DNA of 64,000 nucleotides from Chloroflexota bacterium (GTDB taxonomy: Bacteria; Chloroflexota; Limnocylindria; Limnocylindrales; CSP1-4). The notes below the pieces were generated by a model, which was not told the DNA's origin, did no database searches, and saw only the letters and a list, made by a program, of their open reading frames with translations. The position numbers were made by a program, and so were the translations under genes. The DNA is taken from positions 20,844-84,843 of the forward strand of contig PNAP01000031.1 in NCBI GenBank assembly GCA_003169735.1, written 5' to 3'. Shown here piece after piece: positions 10,302 through 19,665 of this stretch (position 1 is its first letter; every line of letters starts with the position of its first letter).

Positions 10302-10994
10302 ATGCAGCCCATGACGCATGCCCGGCCTCTTCCGACCGGCCTTGATGTGGTGCGTGTCTTCCTCGGCCCGGACGGGGGCGGCGGGAACTTATTAGGGGTA
10401 TTCCTCGACGGGTCGCTCGTGCCGTCGTCCGAACGCCAGGCGATGGCCACCCGCCTCGGATATCCAGAGACCGTGTATGTCGACTCGGTCGCGGATGGCG
10501 CGGCCAGCATCGCGATCTTCACGCCGACTCGGGAGCTCGCCTTCGCCGGCCATCCAACCGTCGGGACATCCGGGCTGCTCCGAAGCAGAGGCTTCGCCGT
10601 CGATCGACTGATCGTTCCAGCCGGCGAGGTCGAGGTCTGGCAGGAGGGCGAACTCGCCTTCATCCGCGCTCGCGCTGGGTGGGGGCACGAGATCACGGCC
10701 GTTCGATACGACAGCCCCGCCGAGGTCGATGCCATGACCGGTGCGCCGGACGGGCAGGCGTCCTACTACGCCTGGGCATGGATCGATGAAGCGGAAGGCA
10801 TCATGCGCTCCCGGTACTTCGCGGCCAGCGTCGGCATCCAGGAGGACGAGGCGACCGGTCTCGCGGCCGTCGAGATGGGTCACCGCATCCGGCGGGCGTT
10901 CACCATCCGGCAGGGCGTCGGCTCGGAGCTGTACGTCCGGCCAGGCCCCGACGGGACCGTGGAGGTCGGCGGTCGATGCGCATCCTCCTTCTGA
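10302..10994 (+). CDS. PhzF family isomerase-like protein
   Basis: DVVRVFLG...NLLGVFLDG...ETVYVD...IFTPTRELAFAGHPTVGTSGLL; PhzF fold motifs. Confidence 0.85.
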   Translation: MQPMTHARPLPTGLDVVRVFLGPDGGGGNLLGVFLDGSLVPSSERQAMATRLGYPETVYVDSVADGAASIAIFTPTRELAFAGHPTVGTSGLLRSRGFAVDRLIVPAGEVEVWQEGELAFIRARAGWGHEITAVRYDSPAEVDAMTGAPDGQASYYAWAWIDEAEGIMRSRYFAASVGIQEDEATGLAAVEMGHRIRRAFTIRQGVGSELYVRPGPDGTVEVGGRCASSF

Positions 10995-11422
10995 ACGGTC
11001 CCAACCTCGGTCGATTGGGGTTGCGCCAGCCCGAGATCTACGGCACGACGACCCTGGCCGAGGTTGTCGCGGCGGTGCGCGCGCGGGCCGAGGCGGCCGG
11101 CTCGAGCGTGGAGGCGTTCCAATCGAACCACGAGGGCGCCCTGATCGATCGCCTCGAGCAGCGCGACTACGACGGCGTGATCATCAACCCGGGCGCATTG
11201 GCCCACACGAGTTACGCCCTGCACGACGCGCTGCTCGGCTGCGAACGGCCGGTCATCGAGGTCCACGTATCCGACATCCGCTCACGCGAAGCCTGGCGGC
11301 GCGTCTCGGTGATCGAGCCGGTCGTCACCGGCCAGGTCATCGGCCACGGCTGGCACGGCTACATCGAGGCCGTGGATCTGTTGCTCTCGGCTGCTGCGAC
11401 GGAGGGCGGAGGCCGGTCATGA
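10976..11422 (+). CDS. aroQ: Type II 3-dehydroquinate dehydratase
   Basis: MRILLLNGPNLGRLGLRQPEIYG..., NHEGALIDRL, INPGALAHTSYALHDAL, EVHVSDIRSRE. Confidence 0.95.
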   Translation: MRILLLNGPNLGRLGLRQPEIYGTTTLAEVVAAVRARAEAAGSSVEAFQSNHEGALIDRLEQRDYDGVIINPGALAHTSYALHDALLGCERPVIEVHVSDIRSREAWRRVSVIEPVVTGQVIGHGWHGYIEAVDLLLSAAATEGGGRS

Positions 11423-11997
11423 GACTCATCAGGCGGGTCGACCGTCGAGTGTGGGAGGTCATCGGCCCGGTCGGGGTGATTGGCGCCGCGGCATCGCTGA
11501 TCCTCTTCTGCACCAGCCAACCGCCGATCTTCTCGTCGGCGGCCCTGGCGATCGTGGGGGCTGTTGGTGCGGTCGGCCTGCGCCGCTTCGGCCACCGGCT
11601 CCTGGCTTCGTTTGCCGCGCTCTGCACGTTCATGACGTCGGGCCACCCGGTCTGGAGCCTGTTCGATGACGTCACGAACCCACATGTGACCCAATCGGGC
11701 GAAACGTTCCACATCTATGACCCGGCCCAAGTACCGACGCTCGCGGTGCTAAGCGCGGCTCTCGTTGTATTCGCCCTGATCATGTGTGCCGCGTACTTCT
11801 GGCAACCTCAACGGCCCTCAAGCGAACCGCTTCCTGGATGGCCGCAACCTCCCGCGGCGTCTCTGCCGCAGGGTGCCGCGTTGGACCGCCCGGCGTTCAA
11901 GACCGACAGGCAGGCCGGCGCCGGGGCCCCAGATCTGCCCGTCTCGAGCTCCGGGGACATCGAGCCAACCGTGGCGCAGGCCGAACCGAGTCGATAG
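11419..11997 (+). CDS. Hypothetical membrane protein; C-terminal tail lies inside a repeat element
   Basis: MRLIRRVDRRVWEVIGPVGVIGAAASLILFC... with hydrophobic segments; start overlaps aroQ stop. Confidence 0.6.
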   Translation: MRLIRRVDRRVWEVIGPVGVIGAAASLILFCTSQPPIFSSAALAIVGAVGAVGLRRFGHRLLASFAALCTFMTSGHPVWSLFDDVTNPHVTQSGETFHIYDPAQVPTLAVLSAALVVFALIMCAAYFWQPQRPSSEPLPGWPQPPAASLPQGAALDRPAFKTDRQAGAGAPDLPVSSSGDIEPTVAQAEPSR

Positions 11998-12078
11998 CCC
12001 GGTCGATTCGACCCTTGGCTCTGGCGAACGCGATCCGTAGTCCGAGGACCTGTCGCTCTTGAACGGCCAGCGGTCCAA
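11881..12078. mobile_element. ~198-bp MITE-like element with 30-bp terminal inverted repeats (copy 1)
   Basis: Left TIR TTGGACCGCCCGGCGTTCAAGACCGACAGG (11881-11910); right TIR 12049-12078, reverse complement TTGGACCGCTGGCCGTTCAAGAGCGACAGG, 26/30 match. Confidence 0.55.
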
Positions 12079-12103
12079 CCGCCGGGCGGGCGTTGCCGTC
12101 GTC

Positions 12104-12703
12104 CTAGAGAAAGACGATCGCGTCGCCACCTGGATCGTGCCCTTGTTGAAGGGCTTTCAGAGCGACGTGTCCGGGAACGGGGAAGTCCGTTAGGAACTCG
12201 GCCGCGGCGTCGCGCATGAAGCGGCGATTCGTTCGGGTATCGGCGAGCAGCAGGATCAACCGGTCGACTCCCCCGTCGCGCCGTTTCTGGCCGAGCCGCC
12301 TCTTCAGTTCCTGCCCGTCGCGAGGGCGCGTCTCGCTCTCGATCCCGATCCTCCACTTAGCGACTCGGGCGAGCGCATCCCAAGCCCTCAGATCGCCAGG
12401 ATTCGGGAATGGGACCTCCGTGCGCCAAGCGACGTCCGGATGGAGTCGACCCCTCAGTCGGTCCAACAGCGCGGCATGTGCTCGATCCCGACGAGGCGAA
12501 CCTGCCGGGTAGGGCCGTGCGCGAAGGGTGAGTCCCACGACCGCGACGAGTCGGGTCGCCAGGACCACACCAACATCGGCGAGTTCGCCTCGCTCGATTC
12601 GCCCGACCGTCGAGTGCGACACTCCAATGGCCCGCCCGACATCCCTCTGGCTAAGACCGGCTGCGACTCGAGAACGGCGAAGTTCCTCCCCGAGGTCGCG
12701 CAT
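12104..12703 (-). CDS. XRE/HTH_3 family transcriptional regulator with C-terminal domain
   Basis: MRDLGEELRRSRVAAGLSQRDVGRAIGVSHSTVGRIERGEL = canonical helix-turn-helix. Confidence 0.8.
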   Translation of the reverse strand: MRDLGEELRRSRVAAGLSQRDVGRAIGVSHSTVGRIERGELADVGVVLATRLVAVVGLTLRARPYPAGSPRRDRAHAALLDRLRGRLHPDVAWRTEVPFPNPGDLRAWDALARVAKWRIGIESETRPRDGQELKRRLGQKRRDGGVDRLILLLADTRTNRRFMRDAAAEFLTDFPVPGHVALKALQQGHDPGGDAIVFL

Positions 12704-12832
12704 CGTTCGCCGACCGTCGCGAAGACCACGGTCGGCAGGGCGTTCGGTCGCTGGCACAGGACCACGGTGAGCCTCGCCGCTCTACTGCGACTTGTGCGTA
12801 GCCGCGTTCGTGCGTGCCGGCCAGCTGCGGGC

Positions 12833-13032
12833 CCGGACCGCCCAGCGTTCAAGACCGACCGATCGCCCACCGAGTCGCGACGGTCCCCACATGGGGATCG
12901 GCCGTTCTGGCACCCGGAAGCTGTCCACTGAGCGTCGAAACCGATGGCGCCACCAACGAAAGACACCCGATCCGAGTCCGGGACCCCATCAGGGAGCGTC
13001 GACTCGTCGGTCTTGAACATGCAGCGGTCCAG
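12833..13032. mobile_element. ~200-bp MITE-like element with terminal inverted repeats (copy 2)
   Basis: Left CCGGACCGCCCAGCGTTCAAGACCGACCGA (12833-12862); right 13003-13032, reverse complement CTGGACCGCTGCATGTTCAAGACCGACGAG. Both ends match copy 1 TIRs. Confidence 0.55.
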
Positions 13033-13122
13033 AAGGACGCCACACGCGATCGAACCGCGGCGATTGGCGATGCTTGCCGCCCAACGCCCGACCGGGCCGG
13101 CCCATACGCCCGAGTCGAGCCG

Positions 13123-14298
13123 CTACTCCCCCTTGATCCGCATCAATACGTGGTCGGCGACGATCAGGCGGTGGATCTGGTTCGTGCCCTCATAGATCTG
13201 GGCGCCTTTCGCGTCGCGCATCATCCGCTCGACGGGGAACTCGCGCGAGTAGCCGCTCCCCCCGAAGAGCTGCACCGCGTCGGTGGTGACGCTCATCGCG
13301 GCGTCCGAGGCGGTCCACTTGGCGAGTGACGAGGCCTCCGCGATGGGCTCGCCGCGATCCTTGGCCTCGGCCGCCGCCCTCGTCAGGGCACGCGCCGCGG
13401 CGACCCGCTGCGCCATCTCGGCGAGCATGAAGCGCAGACCTTGCTGCTCCGCCAGGACTCCACCAAACGCCCGCCGCTCCGTGAGGTAGCGCGCGGCGGC
13501 GTCCAACGCCGCCTGTGCCAGCCCGCAGCACGCCGCCGCGATCGAGATCCGGCCCTCCCCCAGCGCCGACAGCGCGATGCGCAGGCCCTGCCCTTCCTCA
13601 CCCAGCCGGTTCGCGACCAGCACCTCGCAGCCCTCGAAGATGAGCTCGGATGCCGTGTCGGAGCGGATCCCGAGCTTCCGCTCTTTCCGCCCGAACCGGA
13701 ACCCGGCCGTGCCGGCCTCGACCAGGAACGCCGTCACGCCCTTCGCCCCGGCGGCCGGGTCGACTGTCGCGAAGACCAGGTATCGCTCCGCTTCCCCTGC
13801 ATTGGTGATCCAGATCTTGGTCCCGGTCAGCCGATATGCGGTGGGCGCTTCCGTCGGTCCGACACGGTCGGCGGACAGCCGCAGCGCGGCGGCGTCCGAT
13901 CCAGCGCCGGGCTCGGTGAGGGCGAACGCACCGAGCTTCCGCCCCGCCAGCATCTCCGGCAGCCATCGCGCGCGCTGCTCGTCCGAGCCCCACGTCACGA
14001 CCGGGAACTGCGACAGGATGTGGACGCTCAGCGAGACCGCCATCGCCATGTCGGCGTACGCGATCTCCTCCATGACCAGCGTCCATGCTCGATACGAGAA
14101 CCCGGCCCCGCCGACCGATTCGGGAAACGGCAGCCCGGTCAGACCGAGTTCGCCCATGCGCGTGAAGAGCGAGCGGTCATAACGCTCCTCCTCATCGCGC
14201 GCGGCCGCTCCCGGCGCGATCTCCTTGGCCGCGAACTCGCGCACCGTCTCCTTGAGGAGGCGCTCCTCAGGCGTCAGTCCACCCGCGACGGCCGTCAT
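13123..14298 (-). CDS. Acyl-CoA dehydrogenase
   Basis: FALTEPGAGSDAAALR, ITNAGEAERYLVFA, QLFGGSGYSREFPVERMMRDAKGAQIYEGTNQIHR. Confidence 0.93.
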   Translation of the reverse strand: MTAVAGGLTPEERLLKETVREFAAKEIAPGAAARDEEERYDRSLFTRMGELGLTGLPFPESVGGAGFSYRAWTLVMEEIAYADMAMAVSLSVHILSQFPVVTWGSDEQRARWLPEMLAGRKLGAFALTEPGAGSDAAALRLSADRVGPTEAPTAYRLTGTKIWITNAGEAERYLVFATVDPAAGAKGVTAFLVEAGTAGFRFGRKERKLGIRSDTASELIFEGCEVLVANRLGEEGQGLRIALSALGEGRISIAAACCGLAQAALDAAARYLTERRAFGGVLAEQQGLRFMLAEMAQRVAAARALTRAAAEAKDRGEPIAEASSLAKWTASDAAMSVTTDAVQLFGGSGYSREFPVERMMRDAKGAQIYEGTNQIHRLIVADHVLMRIKGE

Positions 14299-15161
14299 CC
14301 GCGCGGATACGTGTAGAAGCCGCGTCCCGTCTTCTGGCCGAGATGCCCGGCCGCGACCAGGTCGTGCAGCACCGCCGGCGGCGCGAAATGCGCCTGGCCG
14401 AACCCCTCGAAGAGCACCTCCATGATGCTCAGGCAGACGTCCAGCCCGATGAAATCGGCCAATTCGAGCGGTCCCATCGGGTGATTCAGGCCGACCTTCG
14501 CGCCCGTGTCGATATCCTCGGCCGTTCCCAGGCCCTGCTCGTATGCCCGCATCGCCTCTGCCAGGAACGGCATCAGGATGCGGTTGACGATGAACCCCGG
14601 CCGATCCTGGCTGACGATGACCTGCTTGCCGAGTTCGGCCGCGACCGCCCGCACGGTCAACTCCGTCTCGTCGCTCGTGTCCGTGTTGCGGATCAGCTCG
14701 ATGAGCGGCATCACGGGCACGGGGCTGAAGAAGTGCATGCCAACGACCATCGGCCGGCGAGCTGCCCGGACCGCTTCGGCCAACCGAGCGATGGAGATGG
14801 AGCTCGTGTTGGAGGCGAGGACAGCCGATTCGGGCGCACCGGCATCCAGTCGGGCGAAGAGGTCGCGCTTGACGGCTTCGTCCTCGAAGACGGCTTCGAC
14901 GGCCAAGTCGACCCCGCGCGCTCCATCCTCTACCGATCCGGCGATCGAGATCCGGCCCAGCGTGGCCAGGCGCTCGGCGTCGGTCATCCGACCCTTGGCG
15001 ACCGACCGGTCGAGGTTGCCGGCGATGCGCTTGATACCGGCCTCGGCGCGCGCCCGCTCAGGCTCGAAGACTCGGACGTCGTGGCCGGCCATGGCCATGA
15101 CCTGGGCGATGCCGTGCCCCATCAGCCCGACGCCGCACACCAGGACGGTTCGCTCAGTCAC
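14295..15161 (-). CDS. 3-hydroxyacyl-CoA dehydrogenase (3-hydroxybutyryl-CoA dehydrogenase-like)
   Basis: VCGVGLMGHGIAQVMAMAGHDV, ASNTSSISIARLA, MHFFSPVPVMPLIELI, DRPGFIVNRILMPFLAEA. Confidence 0.93.
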   Translation of the reverse strand: MTERTVLVCGVGLMGHGIAQVMAMAGHDVRVFEPERARAEAGIKRIAGNLDRSVAKGRMTDAERLATLGRISIAGSVEDGARGVDLAVEAVFEDEAVKRDLFARLDAGAPESAVLASNTSSISIARLAEAVRAARRPMVVGMHFFSPVPVMPLIELIRNTDTSDETELTVRAVAAELGKQVIVSQDRPGFIVNRILMPFLAEAMRAYEQGLGTAEDIDTGAKVGLNHPMGPLELADFIGLDVCLSIMEVLFEGFGQAHFAPPAVLHDLVAAGHLGQKTGRGFYTYPRG

Positions 15162-15240
15162 GTGGCACAGGGTATCGCCGCGTGCCTCATCCGCGCCACC
15201 GGTTCAGGTGCGCGGCACGTCACTGCCGATCGCCAGTCGG

Positions 15241-16308
15241 TCAGTCGCCGCCCGGGACGTCCGCGGCGCCACCGCCCGCTGCGATGAGGAGTCGTTCCGC
15301 CGCCGTATACGGATCCAGATCGTGGGCCGCGACCGCGCTCAGCGTCGCGGCGGTTCCGGCGGCCAGGGATCCGTCGCGCAACCGATCCCACAGCCGCTCA
15401 GCGAGGATGCCGGCGACCTGCGCTTCGGCGCGTTTGAGCCTCGCGGCATCGCCGGCCGCCGCTCCAGGCACGGAGCCGTCGGATCGCGCCGCGTGTCGCC
15501 GATCCAGCGCGGCCAGCAATTCGGGCACGCCGGCGCCGGTCATCCCGGAAACGAGCAGCACGTCGGGGCGCTTCGGTCGAGGGCGATCGCCCATCGCGCG
15601 GTCGCGCGACACGCCGACGGTGAGCATCGCGCGCAGGTTCGCCGCTGCCCGGTCGGCGCCCGGGCGATCCGCCTTGTTGACGGCCACGATGTCGGCCACC
15701 TCGAGCAACCCGGCCTTGATGGCCTGCACCTCGTCGCCCATCTCGGGCGCCTGGACGACGAGCGTCGTGTCGGCCACGGCCGCCACCTCGACCTCGCTCT
15801 GGCCCGTCCCGACCGTCTCGATGAAGATCAGCGGGAACCCGCACGCATCAAGGACTGCCGCTGCCGCGACGGAACTCGTGGCCAGCCCGCCGACGTGGCC
15901 GCGGGAAGCCATGGAGCGGATGAAGACGTCCGCGTCACCGGCGAACTGTTGCATCCGCACCCGATCGCCGAGGATGGCACCACCCGTGATCGGACTGGAC
16001 GGATCGACGGCGATGACGGCGACCGGTCGGCCCGTGGCGCGTGCCTCGGCGATCAACCCGGCGACGAGCGTGCTCTTGCCGGCCCCTGGCGCACCCGTCA
16101 CGCCCACGAGATGCGCGCCGCCGGCCAGCGGATAGAGGATGCGCATGGCCACCTCTGCGACCCGCGTTCGAGCTTCGACTTCGGTGAGCAGTCGAGCCAG
16201 GGCGCGCCGGCTGCCGGCTCGGGCTTCCTCCGCCAGGCGCTCGCCCCGCGCCCGAGGGTCGAGCTGGGCGGTCATATCGGCCTTGGCGGTCGAGTCAGCC
16301 GACGTCAC
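15241..16308 (-). CDS. meaB: Methylmalonyl-CoA mutase-associated GTPase MeaB
   Basis: [78 protein letters not shown]. Confidence 0.92.
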   Translation of the reverse strand: MTSADSTAKADMTAQLDPRARGERLAEEARAGSRRALARLLTEVEARTRVAEVAMRILYPLAGGAHLVGVTGAPGAGKSTLVAGLIAEARATGRPVAVIAVDPSSPITGGAILGDRVRMQQFAGDADVFIRSMASRGHVGGLATSSVAAAAVLDACGFPLIFIETVGTGQSEVEVAAVADTTLVVQAPEMGDEVQAIKAGLLEVADIVAVNKADRPGADRAAANLRAMLTVGVSRDRAMGDRPRPKRPDVLLVSGMTGAGVPELLAALDRRHAARSDGSVPGAAAGDAARLKRAEAQVAGILAERLWDRLRDGSLAAGTAATLSAVAAHDLDPYTAAERLLIAAGGGAADVPGGD

Positions 16309-16721
16309 GCGTCCCGGTGCCGCGCGCTGGCGCGCAGGTAGTCGGCCACCTCGCGGATGGTCGTGCCCGGCCCGAAGATGCGGCTGATGCCCGCCGCCTC
16401 GAGGGCCGGGATGTCGTCGTCCGGGATGATCCCGCCGGCCGTGACCAGGACGTCGTCCAGCCCCTGCGCCCGAAGCCCCTCGGCGATGCGCGGCAGGAGC
16501 GTCATATGCGCGCCCGACAGGATGGAGAGGCCTACCACGTCCACATCTTCCTGGAGTGCCGCCGTCACGACCATCTCCGGCGTCTGTCGCAGGCCCGTAT
16601 AGATGACCTCGAAACCCTCGTCGCGAAGGCCGCGCGCCAGCACCTTGGCGCCTCGGTCGTGCCCATCCAGGCCCGGTTTGGCGATGAGGACCTTGATCGG
16701 GCGTTCCTTCGTATTCGGCAT
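16305..16721 (-). CDS. B12-binding (cobalamin) small subunit of acyl-CoA mutase
   Basis: [64 protein letters not shown]; DxHxxG B12 motif. Confidence 0.92.
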   Translation of the reverse strand: MPNTKERPIKVLIAKPGLDGHDRGAKVLARGLRDEGFEVIYTGLRQTPEMVVTAALQEDVDVVGLSILSGAHMTLLPRIAEGLRAQGLDDVLVTAGGIIPDDDIPALEAAGISRIFGPGTTIREVADYLRASARHRDA

Positions 16722-16801
16722 GCCCGGATGATAGGCGCGTCGACGGTCACCGGGCGCTAGCGCCAGCCCACTCCAGGCCCGCGCGTCGCCCGGCCACTCC
16801 C

Positions 16802-17533
16802 CTACGGCGCTCCGGGAGCCGGTCGTGCCAGGTGGGAGAAGAATTCGGCGCGCGTCTTGTCGTTCGAGCGGAAGATGCCGAGCACCGCGCTCGTGGTCAT
16901 GATCGTGCCGGGCTTGCGCACGCCGCGCATCACCGCGCAGAGGTGCGTCGCCTCGATGACCACGCCGACGCCCTTGGGAGCCAGCCGCTCCATCAGCAGA
17001 TCCGCGACCTGGGACGTCAACCGTTCCTGGACCTGGAGCCGTCGGGCGAACGTCTCCACGATGCGCGGGATCTTGGACAGCCCGATGACCCGGCCGTTCG
17101 GGATGTAGGCGACCCCGGCGGTGCCGAAGAACGGCAGCAGGTGGTGCTCGCACAGCGAGTAGAACGGGATCTCCTTGACGACCACCATCTCGCTGTAATC
17201 GACCTCGAAGATCGCACCGTTGATGAGGCGGTCCGTGTCGACGTGATAGCCGGCAGTCAACTCGGTGTACATGCGGTGCACGCGGTCGGGCGTGCCGGCA
17301 AGGCCGGCTCGGTCGGGGTCCTCACCGATCTCGACCAGGATCTGGCGAACGGCTGCCTCGACCGGCCGGTCAGCCTCTTCCGTGGTGCCGACACTATCGA
17401 GGTGCGGCACGACCGAACCCTCGATGTCCCCGGTGACGGCGTCCTCGCCGATCTCGCGCTCGATCTCGTCGACCAGGGCGCGCACGTTCGCAGGCAGCTC
17501 GGGTCTGGTCGGTCTGGTCGGGCGGTCGCTCAT
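16802..17533 (-). CDS. folE: GTP cyclohydrolase I
   Basis: [42 protein letters not shown]...QERLT...[11 protein letters not shown]. Confidence 0.95.
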   Translation of the reverse strand: MSDRPTRPTRPELPANVRALVDEIEREIGEDAVTGDIEGSVVPHLDSVGTTEEADRPVEAAVRQILVEIGEDPDRAGLAGTPDRVHRMYTELTAGYHVDTDRLINGAIFEVDYSEMVVVKEIPFYSLCEHHLLPFFGTAGVAYIPNGRVIGLSKIPRIVETFARRLQVQERLTSQVADLLMERLAPKGVGVVIEATHLCAVMRGVRKPGTIMTTSAVLGIFRSNDKTRAEFFSHLARPAPGAP

Positions 17534-17706
17534 CCGGTCGGAGGCTGGTCGCCGTCCTTGTCGTGGTCCGTGTCACGCGACACCGCGTCGCGCGCTTCCT
17601 TGACGCCCCGGCCGAGCGCCGCGCCCAACGCGGGCAGGGTCTTCTTGCCACGCACCGCCAGGACGATGATCAGGATCAGCACCAGCAGCAGGGCAACGTC
17701 GCTCAT
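17530..17706 (-). CDS. TatA/TatE-like twin-arginine translocase subunit (short)
   Basis: [44 protein letters not shown] helix followed by amphipathic helix as in TatA. Confidence 0.65.
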   Translation of the reverse strand: MSDVALLLVLILIIVLAVRGKKTLPALGAALGRGVKEARDAVSRDTDHDKDGDQPPTG

Positions 17707-17712
17707 GCGCGC

Positions 17713-17718
17713 ATCGTA
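17713..17718 (-). promoter_or_regulatory. -10 element TACGAT, 6 nt before ATG 17706 (leaderless candidate)
   Basis: TACGAT-gcgcgc-ATG on minus strand; divergent from the TAGTCT of the 17756 gene. Confidence 0.5.
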
Positions 17719-17742
17719 GCGGTACGGTGGAAGCGGACGCGG

Positions 17743-17748
17743 TAGTCT
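17743..17748 (+). promoter_or_regulatory. -10 element TAGTCT, 7 nt before ATG 17756 (leaderless candidate)
   Basis: TAGTCT-cgccggt-ATG. Confidence 0.5.
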
Positions 17749-17755
17749 CGCCGGT

Positions 17756-18256
17756 ATGCCCGACCAGAGCCTCCAGGAACGGTACGCACCGGACTCGATC
17801 TGTTTCGGCTGCGGGCCCGCCAATCCCGAGGGTCTCCATATCCGATCCTTCGCCGCGTCCGACCTGGGTGCCGACCCGGACGCCGGCAAGGACGGGAGCG
17901 AGTGCGTCTGCGACTGGACGCCATCGCCACATCACGACGCTTTCCCCGGCACGCTCAACGGCGGCATGATCGGCACGCTCATGGATTGCCACTCCAACTG
18001 GACGGCGGCGCGTCACCTGATGCGTCAGGCGGGCGCGACCAAGGCGCCGACGACGGTGACGGCGGACTACCACGTTCGACTTCGGAAGCCCACACCGTCC
18101 GATCGACCGGTGCACGTTCGGGCGTGGGTGGTCGAGTCGACCGCCGACCGCGCCACCATCGACGCCGAGATGTCATCAGGCGGCGTCGTGACCGCGACCT
18201 GTCGCGGCCTGTTCGTGGCCGTCAGGCCGGGCCATCCGGCATACGAGCGCTGGTAG
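17756..18256 (+). CDS. PaaI-like hotdog-fold thioesterase
   Basis: CFGCGPANPEGLHIRSF, HHDAFPGTLNGGMIGTLMDCHSNWTA, TADYHVRLRKPTP. Confidence 0.82.
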   Translation: MPDQSLQERYAPDSICFGCGPANPEGLHIRSFAASDLGADPDAGKDGSECVCDWTPSPHHDAFPGTLNGGMIGTLMDCHSNWTAARHLMRQAGATKAPTTVTADYHVRLRKPTPSDRPVHVRAWVVESTADRATIDAEMSSGGVVTATCRGLFVAVRPGHPAYERW

Positions 18257-19199
18257 CGACGCTCTCGAGCAACGCGCGAAGCTCAGAGGCGACCTCCGCC
18301 GGCCGGTAGCGCATCAGGTTGTGGCCCGATCCGGGATAGCGCACGACGCGCGGAGCCACCAACCCGACCGAGGCTCGTGCCCGGACGACGTCATCGAGCG
18401 CCAGATCACGCTCGCGAGCGTCCTCGTCGTCGGCCGTGGCCGCTTCCGCGACGAGCACCAGCATCGGCACGGCGGCGCGGGTCAGCGCTTCCAGCGGACG
18501 GTACGAGTACATCGCTTCGACCGACCCGCGGACCGCCGCCGACCGACTGACCAGCCCGACGTGACCGGCGTGCTTCTGGTCGACCTGGGCGCGGGCGGCC
18601 GCTTCTTGGTCGGCGTCCCACGTCGCTGGGTCGAACGCCTCCCGGTCGGCGAGGAAGGCGTCCATCGAGCTCATCACTTCCGGCGGGTCGGCGAGGCCGG
18701 CGAGGAACTCGGATTGGCTCGCGCGGGTCGCTTCGGCGATGTCCTCCCAGCCGCCGTCGACGAGGGCGATCGCCGCCACCGATGCGGGTCGGAGTGCCGC
18801 CATCGTGGCCGCGATCATCGCCCCGAACCCGTGACCCGCCACGACCGCGGGCGGGCCATCCATCGCATCCCCCCAGCCATGGCCGGTCATCACGGTGAGC
18901 ACGTCCATCGCCAGCGACGACAGGTCGTAGCCGCTTCGGGCCGGATCGGAGAGGCCGTGGCCGCGCAAGTCGACCGCGATGACGTCGGTGACGTCCTGGA
19001 GGCGGCGAGCCACCGGGGCCCAGATGCGCGCCGTCTGCGTGATGCCGTGGAGGAGGACCAGCGGGGGGAGCGGCGGCGCGCCGGGCCGGTCCGCGGCGAC
19101 GCCCCAATCGAGGTAGTGGATCCGGTCGCCGGTCTCGAGTCGGATGACGAACGATTCGGGCTCGCCCGCGTTGGCTTCGGGCGGGGGCGCGTCGCTCAC
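18222..19199 (-). CDS. Alpha/beta hydrolase
   Basis: PLVLLHGITQTARIWAPVARRL, VIAVDLRGHGLSDPARSGYDLSSLAMDV, VVAGHGFGAMIA (nucleophile elbow GHGFG, atypical Gly at nucleophile position). Confidence 0.85.
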   Translation of the reverse strand: MSDAPPPEANAGEPESFVIRLETGDRIHYLDWGVAADRPGAPPLPPLVLLHGITQTARIWAPVARRLQDVTDVIAVDLRGHGLSDPARSGYDLSSLAMDVLTVMTGHGWGDAMDGPPAVVAGHGFGAMIAATMAALRPASVAAIALVDGGWEDIAEATRASQSEFLAGLADPPEVMSSMDAFLADREAFDPATWDADQEAAARAQVDQKHAGHVGLVSRSAAVRGSVEAMYSYRPLEALTRAAVPMLVLVAEAATADDEDARERDLALDDVVRARASVGLVAPRVVRYPGSGHNLMRYRPAEVASELRALLESVATSARMPDGPA

Positions 19200-19204
19200 C
19201 CGAC

Positions 19205-19211
19205 TAGCATA
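19205..19211. promoter_or_regulatory. Overlapping divergent -10 elements (plus TAGCAT, minus TATGCT)
   Basis: Plus: TAGCAT-8 nt-ATG 19219; minus: TATGCT-agtcgg-GTG 19199. Confidence 0.5.
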
Positions 19212-19218
19212 GGCAGCG

Positions 19219-19665
19219 ATGCCCATCCGTCGCCGCGGGTCGCTGGCCCGCCGCCATGTCCATCGCCGCTCGGCGCTCGGCGTGGACGCGGGCGGCAGCG
19301 CGGCCGGTGCGGGATATGGGCACTTCGAGGACCTCGTGGCACAGGCGCTCGACACGCTGCCGGCTCCGTTCGCGGCACTGCTCGAAAATGTGGCCGTGGT
19401 GATCGAAGACGAGCCGTCGGCCGAGCAGCTGCGGGGCGGCGACGGCGAAACGCTGTATGGCCTCTACGAGGGCACGCCGGCCGTGGAATATGCGGCCGAC
19501 TGGGTGCCCTTCCCGAACAAGATCACGCTCTTCCGCTTCCCGCTCGAGGAAGACTTCCCCGATCCGATCGAACTGGCAGAGGAGGTGCGCCGGACCGTCA
19601 TCCACGAGCTGGCCCATCACGCCGGTATCGGCGAAGAGCGCCTGCGCGAACTCGGCTACGACTGA
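19219..19665 (+). CDS. Metallopeptidase family protein (zincin, HExxH)
   Basis: FEDLVAQALDTLPAPFAALLENVAVVIEDEPS...LYGLYEGTP...VRRTVIHELAHHAGIGEERLRELGYD. Confidence 0.88.
   Translation: MPIRRRGSLARRHVHRRSALGVDAGGSAAGAGYGHFEDLVAQALDTLPAPFAALLENVAVVIEDEPSAEQLRGGDGETLYGLYEGTPAVEYAADWVPFPNKITLFRFPLEEDFPDPIELAEEVRRTVIHELAHHAGIGEERLRELGYD

Noticed and set aside
12454-13020. 188-aa minus-strand ORF covering the second MITE-like element
   Set aside because: Composition is low-quality and overlaps the XRE gene and the repeat; its FKTDES start is the TIR itself.
14506-16341. 611-aa plus-strand ORF over hbd/meaB
   Set aside because: Antisense shadow of two well-supported genes; no recognisable domain.
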